Shown here: positions 1 through 8,950 of the stretch, piece by piece
Layout: the number at the start of each line of letters is the position of its first letter
Position numbering within the stretch: position 1 is the stretch's first letter
Assembly: GCA_963170055.1 (NCBI GenBank)
Contig: CAUJGJ010000376.1
Coordinates: forward strand, 1,897,501 to 1,910,000
Length of the DNA stretch: 12,500 bases
DNA from: Halisarca cf. caerulea
Lineage: Eukaryota; Porifera; Demospongiae; Chondrillida; Halisarcidae
Direction of reading: 5' to 3'
Made by a program: the position numbers and the translations under genes
Notes under the pieces: model-generated
The model's database searches: none
Seen by the model: the letters and a program-made list of their open reading frames with translations, nothing else
What the model was told of the DNA's origin: nothing

Positions 1-617
1 TGGACTGTCTAAAGCTAATATCACATGGACCAAAAATGGACGCCCCTTATCCCCGGGAGCCTCAATGTCCTTGCTTATGAATATGAATAGGCAACTTGTC
101 TTTAGTGATACCACAAATGAGAGTGATGCCTACTACTGTTGCATGGCTGAAAATGTAGCAGGAGCTGATGAAGCTTGTAGTGGACTGTATATACATGGAG
201 GTGGTCCCACTATTCGCAAGGGTTACAAATTCCCACAGCCTGTAAACCCAAAGGTTATCCCTACATCCCCACGGGTAACGACAGACATTGGAGGATCAGC
301 CTATGCTGTTCGGGGAGCTGAACTTGAAGTAATGTGCCCAGTCACATTTGCTGAACCAGAAGTCACTATGTTCACTTGGACCTTGACCAATAGTGCAGGC
401 ACAGATTTCCCTATCACTGTCATCTTTGACATGGTAGACCCCATTACTGGAGAGATGTTTGGGATGACAACAGTTGACGGTAATTCTGTGACAGTTTATC
501 AAGATCTTGAACGTGAGACAAGCAGAATTGTAGTAAATACCACTTCCACAGGATTCAACATCAGCTGTAGTGCTACCAGTGTACTTGGAGAAGATAGCGC
601 TACCACCAACTTTGCAG
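1..617 (+). CDS. Exon A1 (5' end outside window): two Ig-like domains of a multi-Ig protein
   Basis: The exon is open from the window edge and is read from base 2. It first encodes the second half of an Ig domain, with the core Trp in ITWTKNG and the F-strand YYCCMAENVAG. A complete second Ig domain follows, introduced by GGGPTIRKGY and DIGGSAYAVRG, with Cys in EVMC, Trp in FTW and Cys in NISCSAT. Potential N-glycosylation sites are NES, NTT and NIS. The exon ends in TTTGCAG before a GTACAT donor, splitting a Gly codon after its first base (phase 1). It matches B1 at a constant offset of 5971 bp, so its missing start should lie about 150 bp left of the window. The likely role is extracellular adhesion or recognition; the specific protein is not recognised. 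Confidence 0.9.
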
Positions 618-1305
618 GTACATACATTCTTGTAACCATGTATTGTATATATACTATAATAATTGACTCATTGTTAAGATCCTATATATCTAAACACTTT
701 TACATACAAATGTGTTCATAACCCTGTGCTGAAGTAACAATCATAGTTCCTGGATTATATTTGCACATGCAATCCACATGCAATAGGCTAAGAGTGTATA
801 TAACACCTATGCACAGAAGGTCTGGAGTGCTTCATTCTGTTCTGCATGGCCTTTTCATTCAATTTCTGCACTTTTGCATATACCATGTCACTGACAACAG
901 AGACCTGTTTATCATTCATTTTATATCCATTACAAAACTATAATAATGCAACATACCTGATGTAATTCAATGTAACAGCATAATGTAACGATCTTTAATT
1001 TTGAATTAATACTATAAATAATTTCATGTTTATTTTAAAGAAATTATTGTACTTTCTGTGTAATTTAACGATCTTTGTAGACAATTAATGTCACACAGTC
1101 CAATTGAATTAATATAAAATTAATGTTATGTTTATTTGGTATAAATTAATTATTGTGCTTTTTTGTATATGCTGTAGTGTGTAATATTGTGTGAAATATG
1201 TTCATAAACAGACTATACTTATTAGTTGATCTATAGATCTGCTAACATATTGTAAAGAGTTATATAGGCTCTGCTTCATGCATGTATATACTTGCCCTTT
1301 TGCAG
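618..1305 (+). other. Intron A1 (phase 1, 688 bp)
   Basis: It starts GTACAT and ends CTTGCCCTTTTGCAG, a good acceptor. The first ~350 bp align with the start of intron B1 (shared stretches such as CCTTTTCATTCAATTTCT and ATAATGCAACATA), and the last ~60 bp align with its end. The middle is AT-rich and holds a decayed tandem duplication. Short open frames here have no Ig or other recognisable motif and are not called as genes. Confidence 0.88.
987..1162. repeat. Diverged tandem duplication of an AT-rich block inside intron A1
   Basis: Two adjacent blocks begin with the same AACGATCTTT (987-996 and 1067-1076). Both continue through GAATTAAT, ATGTTTATTT and AAATTATTGT-type sequence, ending near 1056 and 1162. 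The second copy carries an extra ~25 bp. Intron B1 has only one related block near 7520-7580, so the duplication or loss happened after the exon module was copied. Confidence 0.55.
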
Positions 1306-1680
1306 TGTATGCACCACCTGTGATTGATAAGGGAACTCCATCAATTTTGCCTCAGCTTGTGACGACAGGGGATAAAATGTCCAACATTGGATCAACCTTC
1401 CATGTTGTAAGAGGAGGCGATGTTATCGTTGATTGTCCATCCAGTGGGGCCATTCCTGTACATTCAGAAGAGTATGTGTGGTACTACAAAGGGATGATGG
1501 TGATGGACCAAACCAATTTCACGGATGCTGTAGGAAATAGCATAGGTAAGTTCTTGATCTCGACAAGGCCAGGAGGAAGCACCTTGATGATCAGGAATGT
1601 TTCTAGAAGTGATAATGGAGAGATCCAATGTGTGGCTTTCAATCCCGCTGGAAAAGATTCTTCTTTGTCTGATCTAAGAG
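1306..1680 (+). CDS. Exon A2: single Ig-like domain
   Basis: This 375-bp exon is phase 1 at both ends. The first base of its first codon comes from A1, giving V-Y-A-P-P-V-I-D-K. Seen in order are the lead-in APPVIDKGTP, SNIGSTFHVVRGG, B-strand Cys in VIVDC, core Trp in EYVWYYKG, and DNGEIQCVAFNPAG with the F-strand Cys. Potential N-glycosylation sites are NFT and NVS. It ends CTAAGAG before GTGTGT. The pattern fits an I-set or similar Ig fold. It is closely similar to B2. An internal consensus donor lies at 1546. The start is set by the TTTTGCAG acceptor; an upstream ATG in the same frame belongs to the intron. Confidence 0.92.
1546..1551 (+). promoter_or_regulatory. Possible alternative 5' splice site inside exon A2
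   Basis: ATAG|GTAAGT is a perfect metazoan donor within the Ig coding sequence. It splits a Gly codon after its first base, so it is phase 1 like the normal donor at 1681. Using it would remove 135 nt (45 codons), including the F-strand Cys, without a frameshift. The same site occurs in B2. Whether it is used cannot be told from sequence alone. Confidence 0.4.
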
Positions 1681-2303
1681 GTGTGTTTTCTCTGTTCATG
1701 CTGAGTTAATCAATCTTTCAAACCGTATACATGTTATCATGCCAACATTCTGCATTATTAAGAATCTACATGCATGCATGCATGTGACTTGTTTGCATAC
1801 ATGTATTGCATGGGGGTGATTTTTGCTTGGCCCTTTCTGAAACTTCAGCTCTGTTATGCATGCACCCAATTGCAACTCTGCCTATATCCATGGACAATTA
1901 AATGCTATGCAGGGCTTGATATTATATAACATTGGACCAGGTATGAATTATATAATAATATAGACATACAATATAGTCATACACACATACAGGTATAGGA
2001 ACCCGGCATGTGGGCTGGAAGGGCTATAGTCCCCCTCAATAGTTATTATTTTTAAATTAGTCAATATTTGCCTGATCATAATTAATCAAGCTACAATCAC
2101 AGTGCACATGAATTGCACATAAAATTGAATGAGTCTCCCCAAAGTACAGATCATTCCTAAGCCAATGACGTACATGCCATTGAATACACACATCTAAATA
2201 CTATTAGATATACTGTATGCATGGTGGTATTTAATATACCCACTATAACATGCCATTGAGTAAGAACTATATAATTACTTTATGATCTGTTTCTCTCATG
2301 CAG
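1681..2303 (+). other. Intron A2 (phase 1, 623 bp)
   Basis: It starts GTGTGTTTTCTCT and ends TTTCTCTCATGCAG. About 170 bp at the left and 50 bp at the right resemble intron B2. The middle is AT-rich with a short CATG run (about 1769-1784) and no coding signal. Confidence 0.87.
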
Positions 2304-2678
2304 TATACAGTGAAGTACTCATTGCTAAGGGCGATAGTAATACTGTAATTGGTCCATCAGAACTCAGTGGAAGAATTGGCAATACATATCTGATTCCTCC
2401 TCACAAGAAGGCATTCATTAAATGTGATTTTTCTGAAACTGGAGGTTTTCCTCAGAATGAATCTGCAAACCTTCCAGCAAGACTTGAGTGGTTCTTTAAT
2501 GGACAACCTTTAAATGCAAGTCTATACTCACCAAACCACACCCATCTCTCTCTTGATGTTGGAGATCTTACATTAACTGGAGTGGATGAAACATTGGAGT
2601 GCAAATCTACCAGTCGTCTTTCAGAGGATGGCATAATGGGACAGATAGATTCGGCAATCAGCAGCATCATGACAACTG
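2304..2678 (+). CDS. Exon A3: single Ig-like domain
   Basis: This 375-bp phase 1-1 exon begins V-Y-S-E-V-L-I-A-K-G across the junction with A2. It shows GRIGNTYLIPPHKKAFIKC (B-strand Cys at the end), LEWFFNGQ with the core Trp, and LTLTGVDETLECKSTS with the second Cys. Potential N-glycosylation sites are NES, NAS and NHT. It ends ACAACTG before a consensus GTAAGTAT donor. It is the paralogue of B3. The usual RG turn before strand B is replaced by PPHKK, so it is a diverged Ig subtype. The start is set by the TCTCATGCAG acceptor. Confidence 0.92.
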
Positions 2679-3049
2679 GTAAGTATATTTGTGTACATTC
2701 AAAACATGCACTGAGAACAAACAAAGCACCGATATATGATATTGACACAGATCAACAGTGATTCAATTCACAGACAATCCGAACTAAACCTAAATGACAT
2801 ACACTGTTACACATGGCCAATTGATATAATGATGTCACAAATCTAAATGAAAGTACATGCACACAATGATACTCTTAAGTTTCTACATCTCTCCCTTTCT
2901 CCAATAAATGTTAAGAAACAGTTATTGATCATGGTCATAAATGTTCTGACCTCAATGCTGGGCTCGATTGGGTACGATTGCGAGTTGGATAACGTCTGGT
3001 AGGTATACTTAAATTGCCGTTATAGATGATGACACTAAGGGCCGGTAGC

Positions 3050-3500
3050 AGTCATGGTCATTTTCAACATCCTGGTCCATTTCTCCATCATAATCACAGC
3101 CTTCTGATTGATTTATCTTCTTGTTTAGAAGAGATACATCAGAAGTGGTCCATTTCTCACAGGCGATTATCTATTGGTCATGAGTGCCTTGGGATGGTTT
3201 TGAACCTGCTTGAAATGGCCTCTTTGGATACTTCAGCATACCCATGTGAAGTGGTTGGTCTTTCCATACTTGTGGAGGTCTAGCCAGTTGTGGGACAGAG
3301 ATTGTCTGTATGAGGCCAAGTGAGACCACACTTACAACATTAACTGCTGCCTGCAGATTTGTTAAAAGATATCCCTGCGCATTTCTGCTGTGAGCTAGCA
3401 CTTTTAGCTTTACCTTCATGAATATGGCTGACTGTGTCAGATGATGCATTAAGAAGTGCTCCATCACAAGCTTGTCTGCTTCCAAAGCTTCAGAGATAGA
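3050..3500 (-). pseudogene. Relic of a Ty3/gypsy-like Gag zinc-knuckle region
   Basis: On the minus strand, 3339-3295 encodes CCKCGLTWPHTDNLC, close to a CX2CX4HX4C zinc knuckle with one extra residue before the His. In a shifted frame about 20 bp further on (about 3277-3236) comes HKYGKTNHFTWVC, like the second knuckle of many invertebrate gypsy Gag proteins but with one Cys replaced by Tyr. A stop and a frameshift lie between the knuckles and another stop follows. Upstream sequence to about 3500 is loosely Gag-like. No protease, reverse transcriptase or LTR of this element is seen. The outer limits are approximate. It is non-functional. Confidence 0.55.
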
Positions 3501-3519
3501 CAAAAAATGGATGGTAGGT

Positions 3520-4790
3520 GTACGATTGTTAGGCAGGATGGATTTCAGGATTTCAGTACAGCCAGTAGCAGAAGCAAAATATGTGGATAGTGCAAGCATG
3601 ACTGCACTTTAAATTTGATTCCCAAACCTCCAGCATTGACAGGCAGGGATGCCTGTAGCCAGCTGCAGGAAGACATGTCTTACTGAATGTTACAAATGGA
3701 TTCCAGCATAGATATTTGAATTGAATCAAAGGACTGGAGCTAATCTAAATGGAAGGAAGGAACCATCCTCAGCATGTACGAAATCTTGGGAAGAAGAATA
3801 CATGCCTCATGCAGAAGACTCGAATACAGCATCATTAGCCTGAAAATCCGAAGATTCTTTTCCTATGGTCTGGAGACTCCGAATCTTTGTGTTCACGCAG
3901 GACCCTAGCTGTTAATAGATGATAACCCAAACACAACGAGTGGTGTTGTTGGGATCAATTAGGCACAAAGGACAGCTAATTCAGTACTTCAGTGAACGCA
4001 AATGGCCTCATACTTTGAAGTGTTCAGTGATAGACCAAGGGCGTAAGAAGCTTCTTCAATAACCTTCAAATCGGATACCACATCAATGGATCCTCCAATG
4101 GTACCATCATCATAGATACTCTAACCTAAGCAACCATCATCAAGACAGAAAACACTGAAATCCAACTTCAAGCAGCTGATTATATCCTGCATAGCAAGAC
4201 AGAACAACAGGGCCTGGGATCATAATGGGTCACCCTGCCAAACCCCTAGCCTGCAACTGAATGATATGGTATTGTCAAAATAATTGACTGTACATAGGGC
4301 TGCATAGGCAAGGTCTAGGATGGAAAGCAACTATTTGCTACCATGGATGGTGTTGAGAGCACTGCTACTAAAGTCCAGTTTCAACGAGAGTTCCCCCTCT
4401 TGCGTACAGGAAAGGAAAACCCTCGCTGTGTGAACAGCTGCCTCTGCCCCTTGGCTTGTACCAAAATCTAACTGAATGGGGAAGAGTATAGATCCTACCT
4501 CTTGCTTCGCCAAACAGGTGCAGCACTTTGAAGCCTGCCACCACAAGGTGCAACTCCGCCATCATTCTTTGACAGGCCAATTATTAATAAGGTATAGCTC
4601 CAAAAAAACAAAGCTTAGGGAAAACCAAGATAGGTAATTTCCAGCAACCACAAGATTAATGAAGCTAGTTAAAGAGTCCATGAGCTCAAACTCTGGCTCA
4701 TCATGCACCTATACATTCATCAACACATCTTTCTTATGCTGGGCTCGCAGACCATCAGGATCCTCTAGAGCTTGAGATGGCTGTATGGGG
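3520..4790 (-). pseudogene. Decayed reverse transcriptase relic (minus-strand copy)
   Basis: Read on the minus strand from high to low coordinates, reverse-transcriptase landmarks appear in order across several frames: DPDGLRAQH (4763-4737), QLDFGTSQGAEAAVH (about 4475-4430), LKLDFSSSALNTI, GVWQGDP (4246-4227), a YDDG active-site-like motif (tyrosine and two aspartates at 4114-4106) leading into GTIGGS, GLSLNTSKYEAI, then WLQASLPVNAGGLGI and FASATGC. The order and motifs match a family of RVT_1-type, probably non-LTR, elements common in marine invertebrates; this comes from memory of the family. Stops (for example after GSK and after GDPL), frameshifts and a second LDDG near 4140 show it is dead. 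No endonuclease domain was found. Confidence 0.85.
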
Positions 4791-4959
4791 GTTTAAGGGT
4801 AAGAGGATGGATGCTGTGAACAATTGTTCAGCGGTGCAAAGGAATCCGAGGAACTGGTGAGACGAACTGCTGTTGGTGGAATTTAATGGCAACCACTGAT
4901 TAATAGCCAAATCTCAGAGGAGCACAATCCTCCTGAGCATTGTCAGTTGAGGTCACTAG

Positions 4960-5685
4960 TATAGGGTTCTTAATTTGAGCTAGGATAAATTTGCTGGAAG
5001 TCACATCCAGGCATATATCCTGAAGACTTTAAGAAAGGGACTACTTAGATGCCATTCACCTTGCCTGCTCCCAAGACTCTTTTGCAGCTGCTCCTTGCCA
5101 AGACACAGTAGATGCTCTGAGTGCTAAGCACCTACCTGCCCATCATGCCACTAATTTACCAGATCCTCCAGATGCCGTTTGTTCCTTAGAAGTCTCAGAT
5201 TTGGAAGTAAAAAATGCCTTGATGTTCCTTCCTAAAGGATCAATCAGCTGGTGGTTTTGACCTGCTCAGGTTCCAGCATCTTTCAGACATGACCAGTCTC
5301 GCTGTAGGAGAGGGAATTAGGACAGCAGCTAATACAAGCACTAACTTCCTTTACCAACTTTGTTCTGGTAGGGGGAAGAAGGGTCTTTGCTGTTATCCAC
5401 CCTGTCTTGTTTACATGGAGCTTCTCTGCTGGCTGTTAGGAAAAGTGATGAAGGGGTCCGCCCAATACCCATTAGTCATACCTTATGCCAGTTGGCATAG
5501 CAAAGATGGGATGCATGTGCAAGTGTTGCCTCTCAAATTTTCAGATCTTCACCTTTACAACTCGGTTATGGTAGTTGTCATGGAGCAGAAGCTACCATTC
5601 ACAGTGTCGGGACTTATGAGGGAGTTAGAGCTCATGTTTCGTGAAATGGATGACCGTTTGGAGAACTGGAAGTGCTGAATAATAA
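4960..5685 (+). pseudogene. Decayed reverse transcriptase relic of the same family (plus-strand copy)
   Basis: On the plus strand, DTVDALSAKHLPAHHATNLP begins at 5102. VSDLEVKNALMFLPKGS follows, then after a 4-bp ATCA duplication AGGFDLLRFQHLSDM, then FW..GEEG, LLAVRKSDEGVRPIPI, and PLQLGYGSCHGAEATIHS from 5552. This is the amino-terminal half of the same family as the minus-strand relic. It lacks everything after the QLGYG region, including QGDP and YxDD. It is broken by frameshifts and stops near 5285 and 5650. An open frame at 5289-5678 is only one of the frames left by decay. Its end lies about 140 bp before exon B1. Confidence 0.83.
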
Positions 5686-5823
5686 GGGTGCCAAAAAATT
5701 AGGGAATGATATACAGTATATGTAGGGTGACACCACAATTAAAGTTGCCAATAAAATGCATTTTTGTATAATATTATTAATATGTATCCTAATAAATGCA
5801 CTCTCCTTTTCTTTTATATGCAG

Positions 5824-6588
5824 AAACTGTGGCACCACCATTGATCAGAAAAGGTCCAATCATCTCCCCTGTAATCACTGTTAACTTCACAGATCAAGAG
5901 GTTGACATTGGCTCAGACGTGTACATCATTAGAGGTAGAGCAGCCACAATCAATTGCGAGCTTTCTGAGCCTGGACTACCTGAAGCCAGCATCACATGGA
6001 CCAAAAATGGACACCCCTTATCCGAGAGTCTGGCAATGTTCTTGCTTATGAATATGAACAAGCAACTTGTCTTTAGTGATACCACAAATGAGAGTGATGC
6101 TTACTACTGCTGCATGGCTGAAAATGTAGCAGGAGCTGATGAAGCCTGTAGTGGACTGTATATACGTGGAGGTGGTCCCACTATTCGCAAGGGTTACAAA
6201 TTCCCACAGCCTGTAAACCCAAAGGTTATCCCTCCATCCCCGCGGGTAACGACAGACATTGGAGGATCAGCCTATGCTGTTCGTGGAGCTGATCTTGAAA
6301 TAATGTGCCCAGTCACATTCGCTGAACCAGAAGTCACTATGTTCACTTGGACCTTGACAAATAGTGCAGGCACAGATTTCCCTATCACTGTCATCTTTGA
6401 CATGGTAGACCTCATTACTGGAGAGATGTTTGGGATGACAACAGTTGATGGTAATCCTGTGACAGTTTATCAAGTTCTTGAACGTCAAACAAGCAGAATT
6501 GTGATAAATACCAATACCACAGGATTCAACATCAGCTGTAGTGCTACCAGTGTACTTGGAGAAGATAGAGCCACCACCAACTTTGCAG
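5824..6588 (+). CDS. Exon B1: two Ig-like domains in one 765-bp exon
   Basis: This phase 1-1 exon of 255 codons joins A3 as E-T-V-A-P-P-L-I-R-K-G. Ig domain 1 (about residues 1-120) shows EVDIGSDVYIIRG, TINC, ITWTKNG and AYYCCMAENVAG. Ig domain 2 (about 121-255) shows GGGPTIRKGY, DIGGSAYAVRG, EIMC, FTWTL and NISCSATS. Potential N-glycosylation sites include NFT, NES, NTT and NIS. No intron separates the two domains, unlike the one-domain exons beside it. It ends TTTGCAG before GTACTT. It is the full-length counterpart of partial exon A1 and nearly identical to it over long stretches, except in a patch after the core Trp of domain 1. Confidence 0.93.
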
Positions 6589-6913
6589 GTACTTTCTTGT
6601 ACCATACATTGTAATTGTTGAGATCCTATCTAAACACTTTACATAGTAAACATTGTTCAAACGTCATGCTGAAGTAAAGTAAACATAGTTCCTAGTTTAT
6701 ATATGTACAAGCATTAAAATTAAGAGTGTATGTAACACCTATACACAGTGGGTATGGAGTGTTTTATTTTGTTCTGCATAGCCTTTTCATTCAATTTCTA
6801 TACACTTTTGCATACCATGTCACAGGCAACAGAAATCTATTTATTATATCAGATTCCATAAAAACTGTAATAATGCAACATAATTTACCTGACTTAATTC
6901 AATGTATCACAGA

Positions 6914-7451
6914 GGTATTTATTTTCTCATGAGATAAAATTTTGTTATATTCGTGGTTTGTTCCCAATCCACGAAAATGTGTGCTCGCAAAGTAATTTTG
7001 TCTTGTGTATATATCAAATCCCGTATTAGTGGGCTTCATAGTCATTCTGTTCTTGTTGTTATTTTCGAGTTCTTAATCTGGTCAAAAGCCATAGTTCCCG
7101 ATCCTACTGGTCCTCTTTCTGCTGATATCCCACCACCAGCAATTGGAAGGCAAATATCTAAGTCTTGTCGGCATGCAAAGAAACAAAATGCCACTATAAA
7201 GACATGGACTTGGCGATGTACAGTTGGCTAACTAAATGAACAGTGAGCACAGGTTGGCAAGTTGTCTAGCACATTCTTAATTCCACTTGTCTAATTGACG
7301 CCCTACATGCATGTAGCTAGAGAATCCTTTAGACAAAGTATTTTTTTATTCTCGTGTGTGAGGCAACCCACAAAATTTGAACTCCACAAAAATTTTGATA
7401 AGATTTCTATACAGTATTTCGCGAAAAATAAAGTGTGCGAAAATAAATACC
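6914..7451. mobile_element. MITE-like inverted-repeat insertion in intron B1
   Basis: The ends are perfect 13-bp inverted repeats: GGTATTTATTTTC at 6914-6926 and its complement at 7439-7451. Alignment with intron A1 breaks almost exactly at the left end, so this is DNA gained in copy B or lost from copy A. Subterminal TTCGCGAAAA-type motifs and a small TTCGTGG/CCACGAA hairpin (near 6950-6975) are typical of small non-autonomous elements. No clear target-site duplication and no transposase frame are visible. About 45 bp to the right of the element also do not align. Confidence 0.55.
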
Positions 7452-7744
7452 CATGCATATATGGTGACAATGATACGGTATGGTATGGCTCAAAAATTTT
7501 TGTAGCCAATGTCATATAGTACAATTGAATTAATACTGTAAAATACTAATATGTATATATTATTTCAAATAAACTGTGCTTTCTATCCACTGGCAAATGC
7601 CGATATATATTTAGTCTATGCTGTCTGTTCAATATCATGTGTTTTCAAAATAACATAATCATGATTGTGTTTAATATACTTACTCATTGATTTATAGATC
7701 TGTTAACATATATTGTAAAGAGTTATATAGGCTCTGCTTCATGC

Positions 7745-7747
<3 letters not shown>

Positions 7748-7789
<42 letters not shown>
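7748..7789. repeat. (TA)21 microsatellite beside the B2 acceptor
   Basis: It is an uninterrupted TA run of 42 bp, ending 15 bp before the exon and directly before the pyrimidine tract CTTGCCCTTTTGCAG. The equivalent place in intron A1 has only TATATA. The tract occupies the region where a branch point would be expected. Confidence 0.95.
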
Positions 7790-7790
<1 letters not shown>

Positions 7791-7804
7791 TTGCCCTTTT
7801 GCAG

Positions 7805-8179
7805 TGTATGCACCACCTGTGATTGATAAGGGTACTCCATCAATTTTGCCATGGCTAGTGGTCAGAGAAAATAAAATAAGCAGTATTGGATCCACCTTCC
7901 ATGTTGCAAGGGGAACAGACGTTGTCGTTGATTGTCCATCCTTTGGGGCCATTCCTGTAAATTCAGAAGAGTATGTGTGGTTCTACAAAGGGATGATGGT
8001 GATGGACCAAACCAACTTCACGGATGCTGAAGGAAATAGCATAGGTAAGTTCTTGATCTCGACAAGGCCGGGAGGAAGTACCTTGATGATTAGGAATGTT
8101 TCTAGAAGTGATAATGGAGAGATCCAATGTATGGCTTTCAATCCCGCTGGAAGAGATTCTTCTATGTCTGATCTAAGAG
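7805..8179 (+). CDS. Exon B2: single Ig-like domain
   Basis: This 375-bp phase 1-1 exon is the paralogue of A2 at a constant offset of 6499 bp. It shows APPVIDKGTPSILP, SSIGSTFHVARGTD, VVDC, EYVWFYKG and DNGEIQCMAFNPAG. Potential N-glycosylation sites NFT and NVS are kept. It differs from A2 mostly early in the domain (PWLVVRENKIS against PQLVTTGDKMS). It ends CTAAGAG before GTGTGT. The open frame runs into intron on both sides, but the acceptor after the TA tract and the donor fix the exon. It shares the internal GTAAGT donor. Confidence 0.92.
8045..8050 (+). promoter_or_regulatory. Possible alternative 5' splice site inside exon B2
   Basis: ATAG|GTAAGT lies at the same codon position as in A2 and is also phase 1. 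Use would drop 135 nt from the exon in frame. Conservation here may reflect only the recent duplication. Confidence 0.4.
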
Positions 8180-8740
8180 GTGTGTTTTCTCTAGCTATTC
8201 ATGTTGAGTTAATCTTTCAAGGTATTGCTTATTATACCAACATTCTGATTAAGAATATGCATGTGGCTTTTTTATGTACATGCTTGCACTATAATAAGGG
8301 TGATTTTGTGCTTCATGCATAGCCCTTTCAGAAACTTACTATTCCTGCTCCCTTATCCATTCACTACCAAACTCTACACACAGGGTTCCATCCAGTAGAG
8401 GGGAGGGGAAGCTTCTGCTCCAAACTCTTCACCTCATGCAAAAGAATTCCAACTATAGCTAAAATTACTATTATAATTACTATATAATAGAGAAGGCCCG
8501 ATTGATTGTGAAAATCAACCTTGAATGGTCTAACATGGCCTGCATGGGGTATCACCTTATAATACAGCCTATTAAACACTCAAATTTTTTCTGGTAGAGC
8601 CCCATGCAGACTCCCCTATAGGTGTAAACACCTATCATACCAAATACATCTGTACCTCTGTTCATCCTCGCACTGCATATACTTTAGAGAGTTCTTGTAA
8701 AACTTGTAATAACTTGTAATGTCACAGCCTATACAGTGCA

Positions 8741-8950
8741 GGCTATTATGGGCCAAATTGGGGGTGAGCCATTAGACTAGTAAGGGAGAGACCCATTGGA
8801 AATTGGCCCAGGCTATAATGGGCCAAATTGGGGGTGAGCCATTAGACTAGTAAGGGAGAGACCCATTGGAAATTGGCCCAGGCTATAATGGGCCAAATTG
8901 GGGGTGAGCCATTAGACTAGTAAGGGAGAGACCCATTGGAAATTGGCCCA
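8741..8950. repeat. Three tandem copies of a 70-bp repeat
   Basis: Units lie at 8741-8810, 8811-8880 and 8881-8950, differing only at one base (8747, T in the first copy and A in the others). Each unit has TGGGCCAA near its start and TTGGCCCA at its end, so each could fold into a hairpin with an 8-bp stem. The near-identity points to very recent amplification. Assembly duplication is also possible. Confidence 0.95.

Larger units (their letters stand above)
2679..5823 (+). other. Intron A3 (phase 1, 3145 bp), loaded with retroelement relics
   Basis: It starts GTAAGTATATTTG and ends CTTTTCTTTTATATGCAG. The first tens of bases resemble the start of the intron after B3, so the duplicated module extended past the third exon. 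From about 2680 to 3050 there is only AT-rich sequence. From about 3050 to 5690 it holds the retroelement relics listed separately. The last ~130 bp are AT-rich, with nothing else recognised. Confidence 0.85.
6589..7804 (+). other. Intron B1 (phase 1, 1216 bp)
   Basis: It starts GTACTT and ends ACTTGCCCTTTTGCAG. It aligns with intron A1 to about 6912 and again from about 7499. The extra DNA is mostly the inverted-repeat element at 6914-7451, plus the TA tract near the acceptor. No exon is seen in it. Confidence 0.87.

Noticed and set aside
1484..1699. Minus-strand frames opposite the Ig exons (also at 296-502, 2452-2748, 5894-6085, 6267-6605 and 7692-7952)
   Set aside because: They are reverse-strand shadows of conserved coding exons with no motif of their own.
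1769..1784. CATG run as a regulatory repeat
   Set aside because: It is four units only, in AT-rich intron, and is not kept in the paralogous intron.
5289..5678. 129-codon plus-strand frame as a host gene
   Set aside because: Motifs of the reverse-transcriptase relic run through it in more than one frame, so the long frame is accidental.
8364..8579. Minus-strand frame with a hydrophobic stretch resembling a membrane segment
   Set aside because: The hydrophobic run comes from ATAATAGTAATT-type AT-rich sequence. There is no similarity to a known family and the region is unmatched intron.
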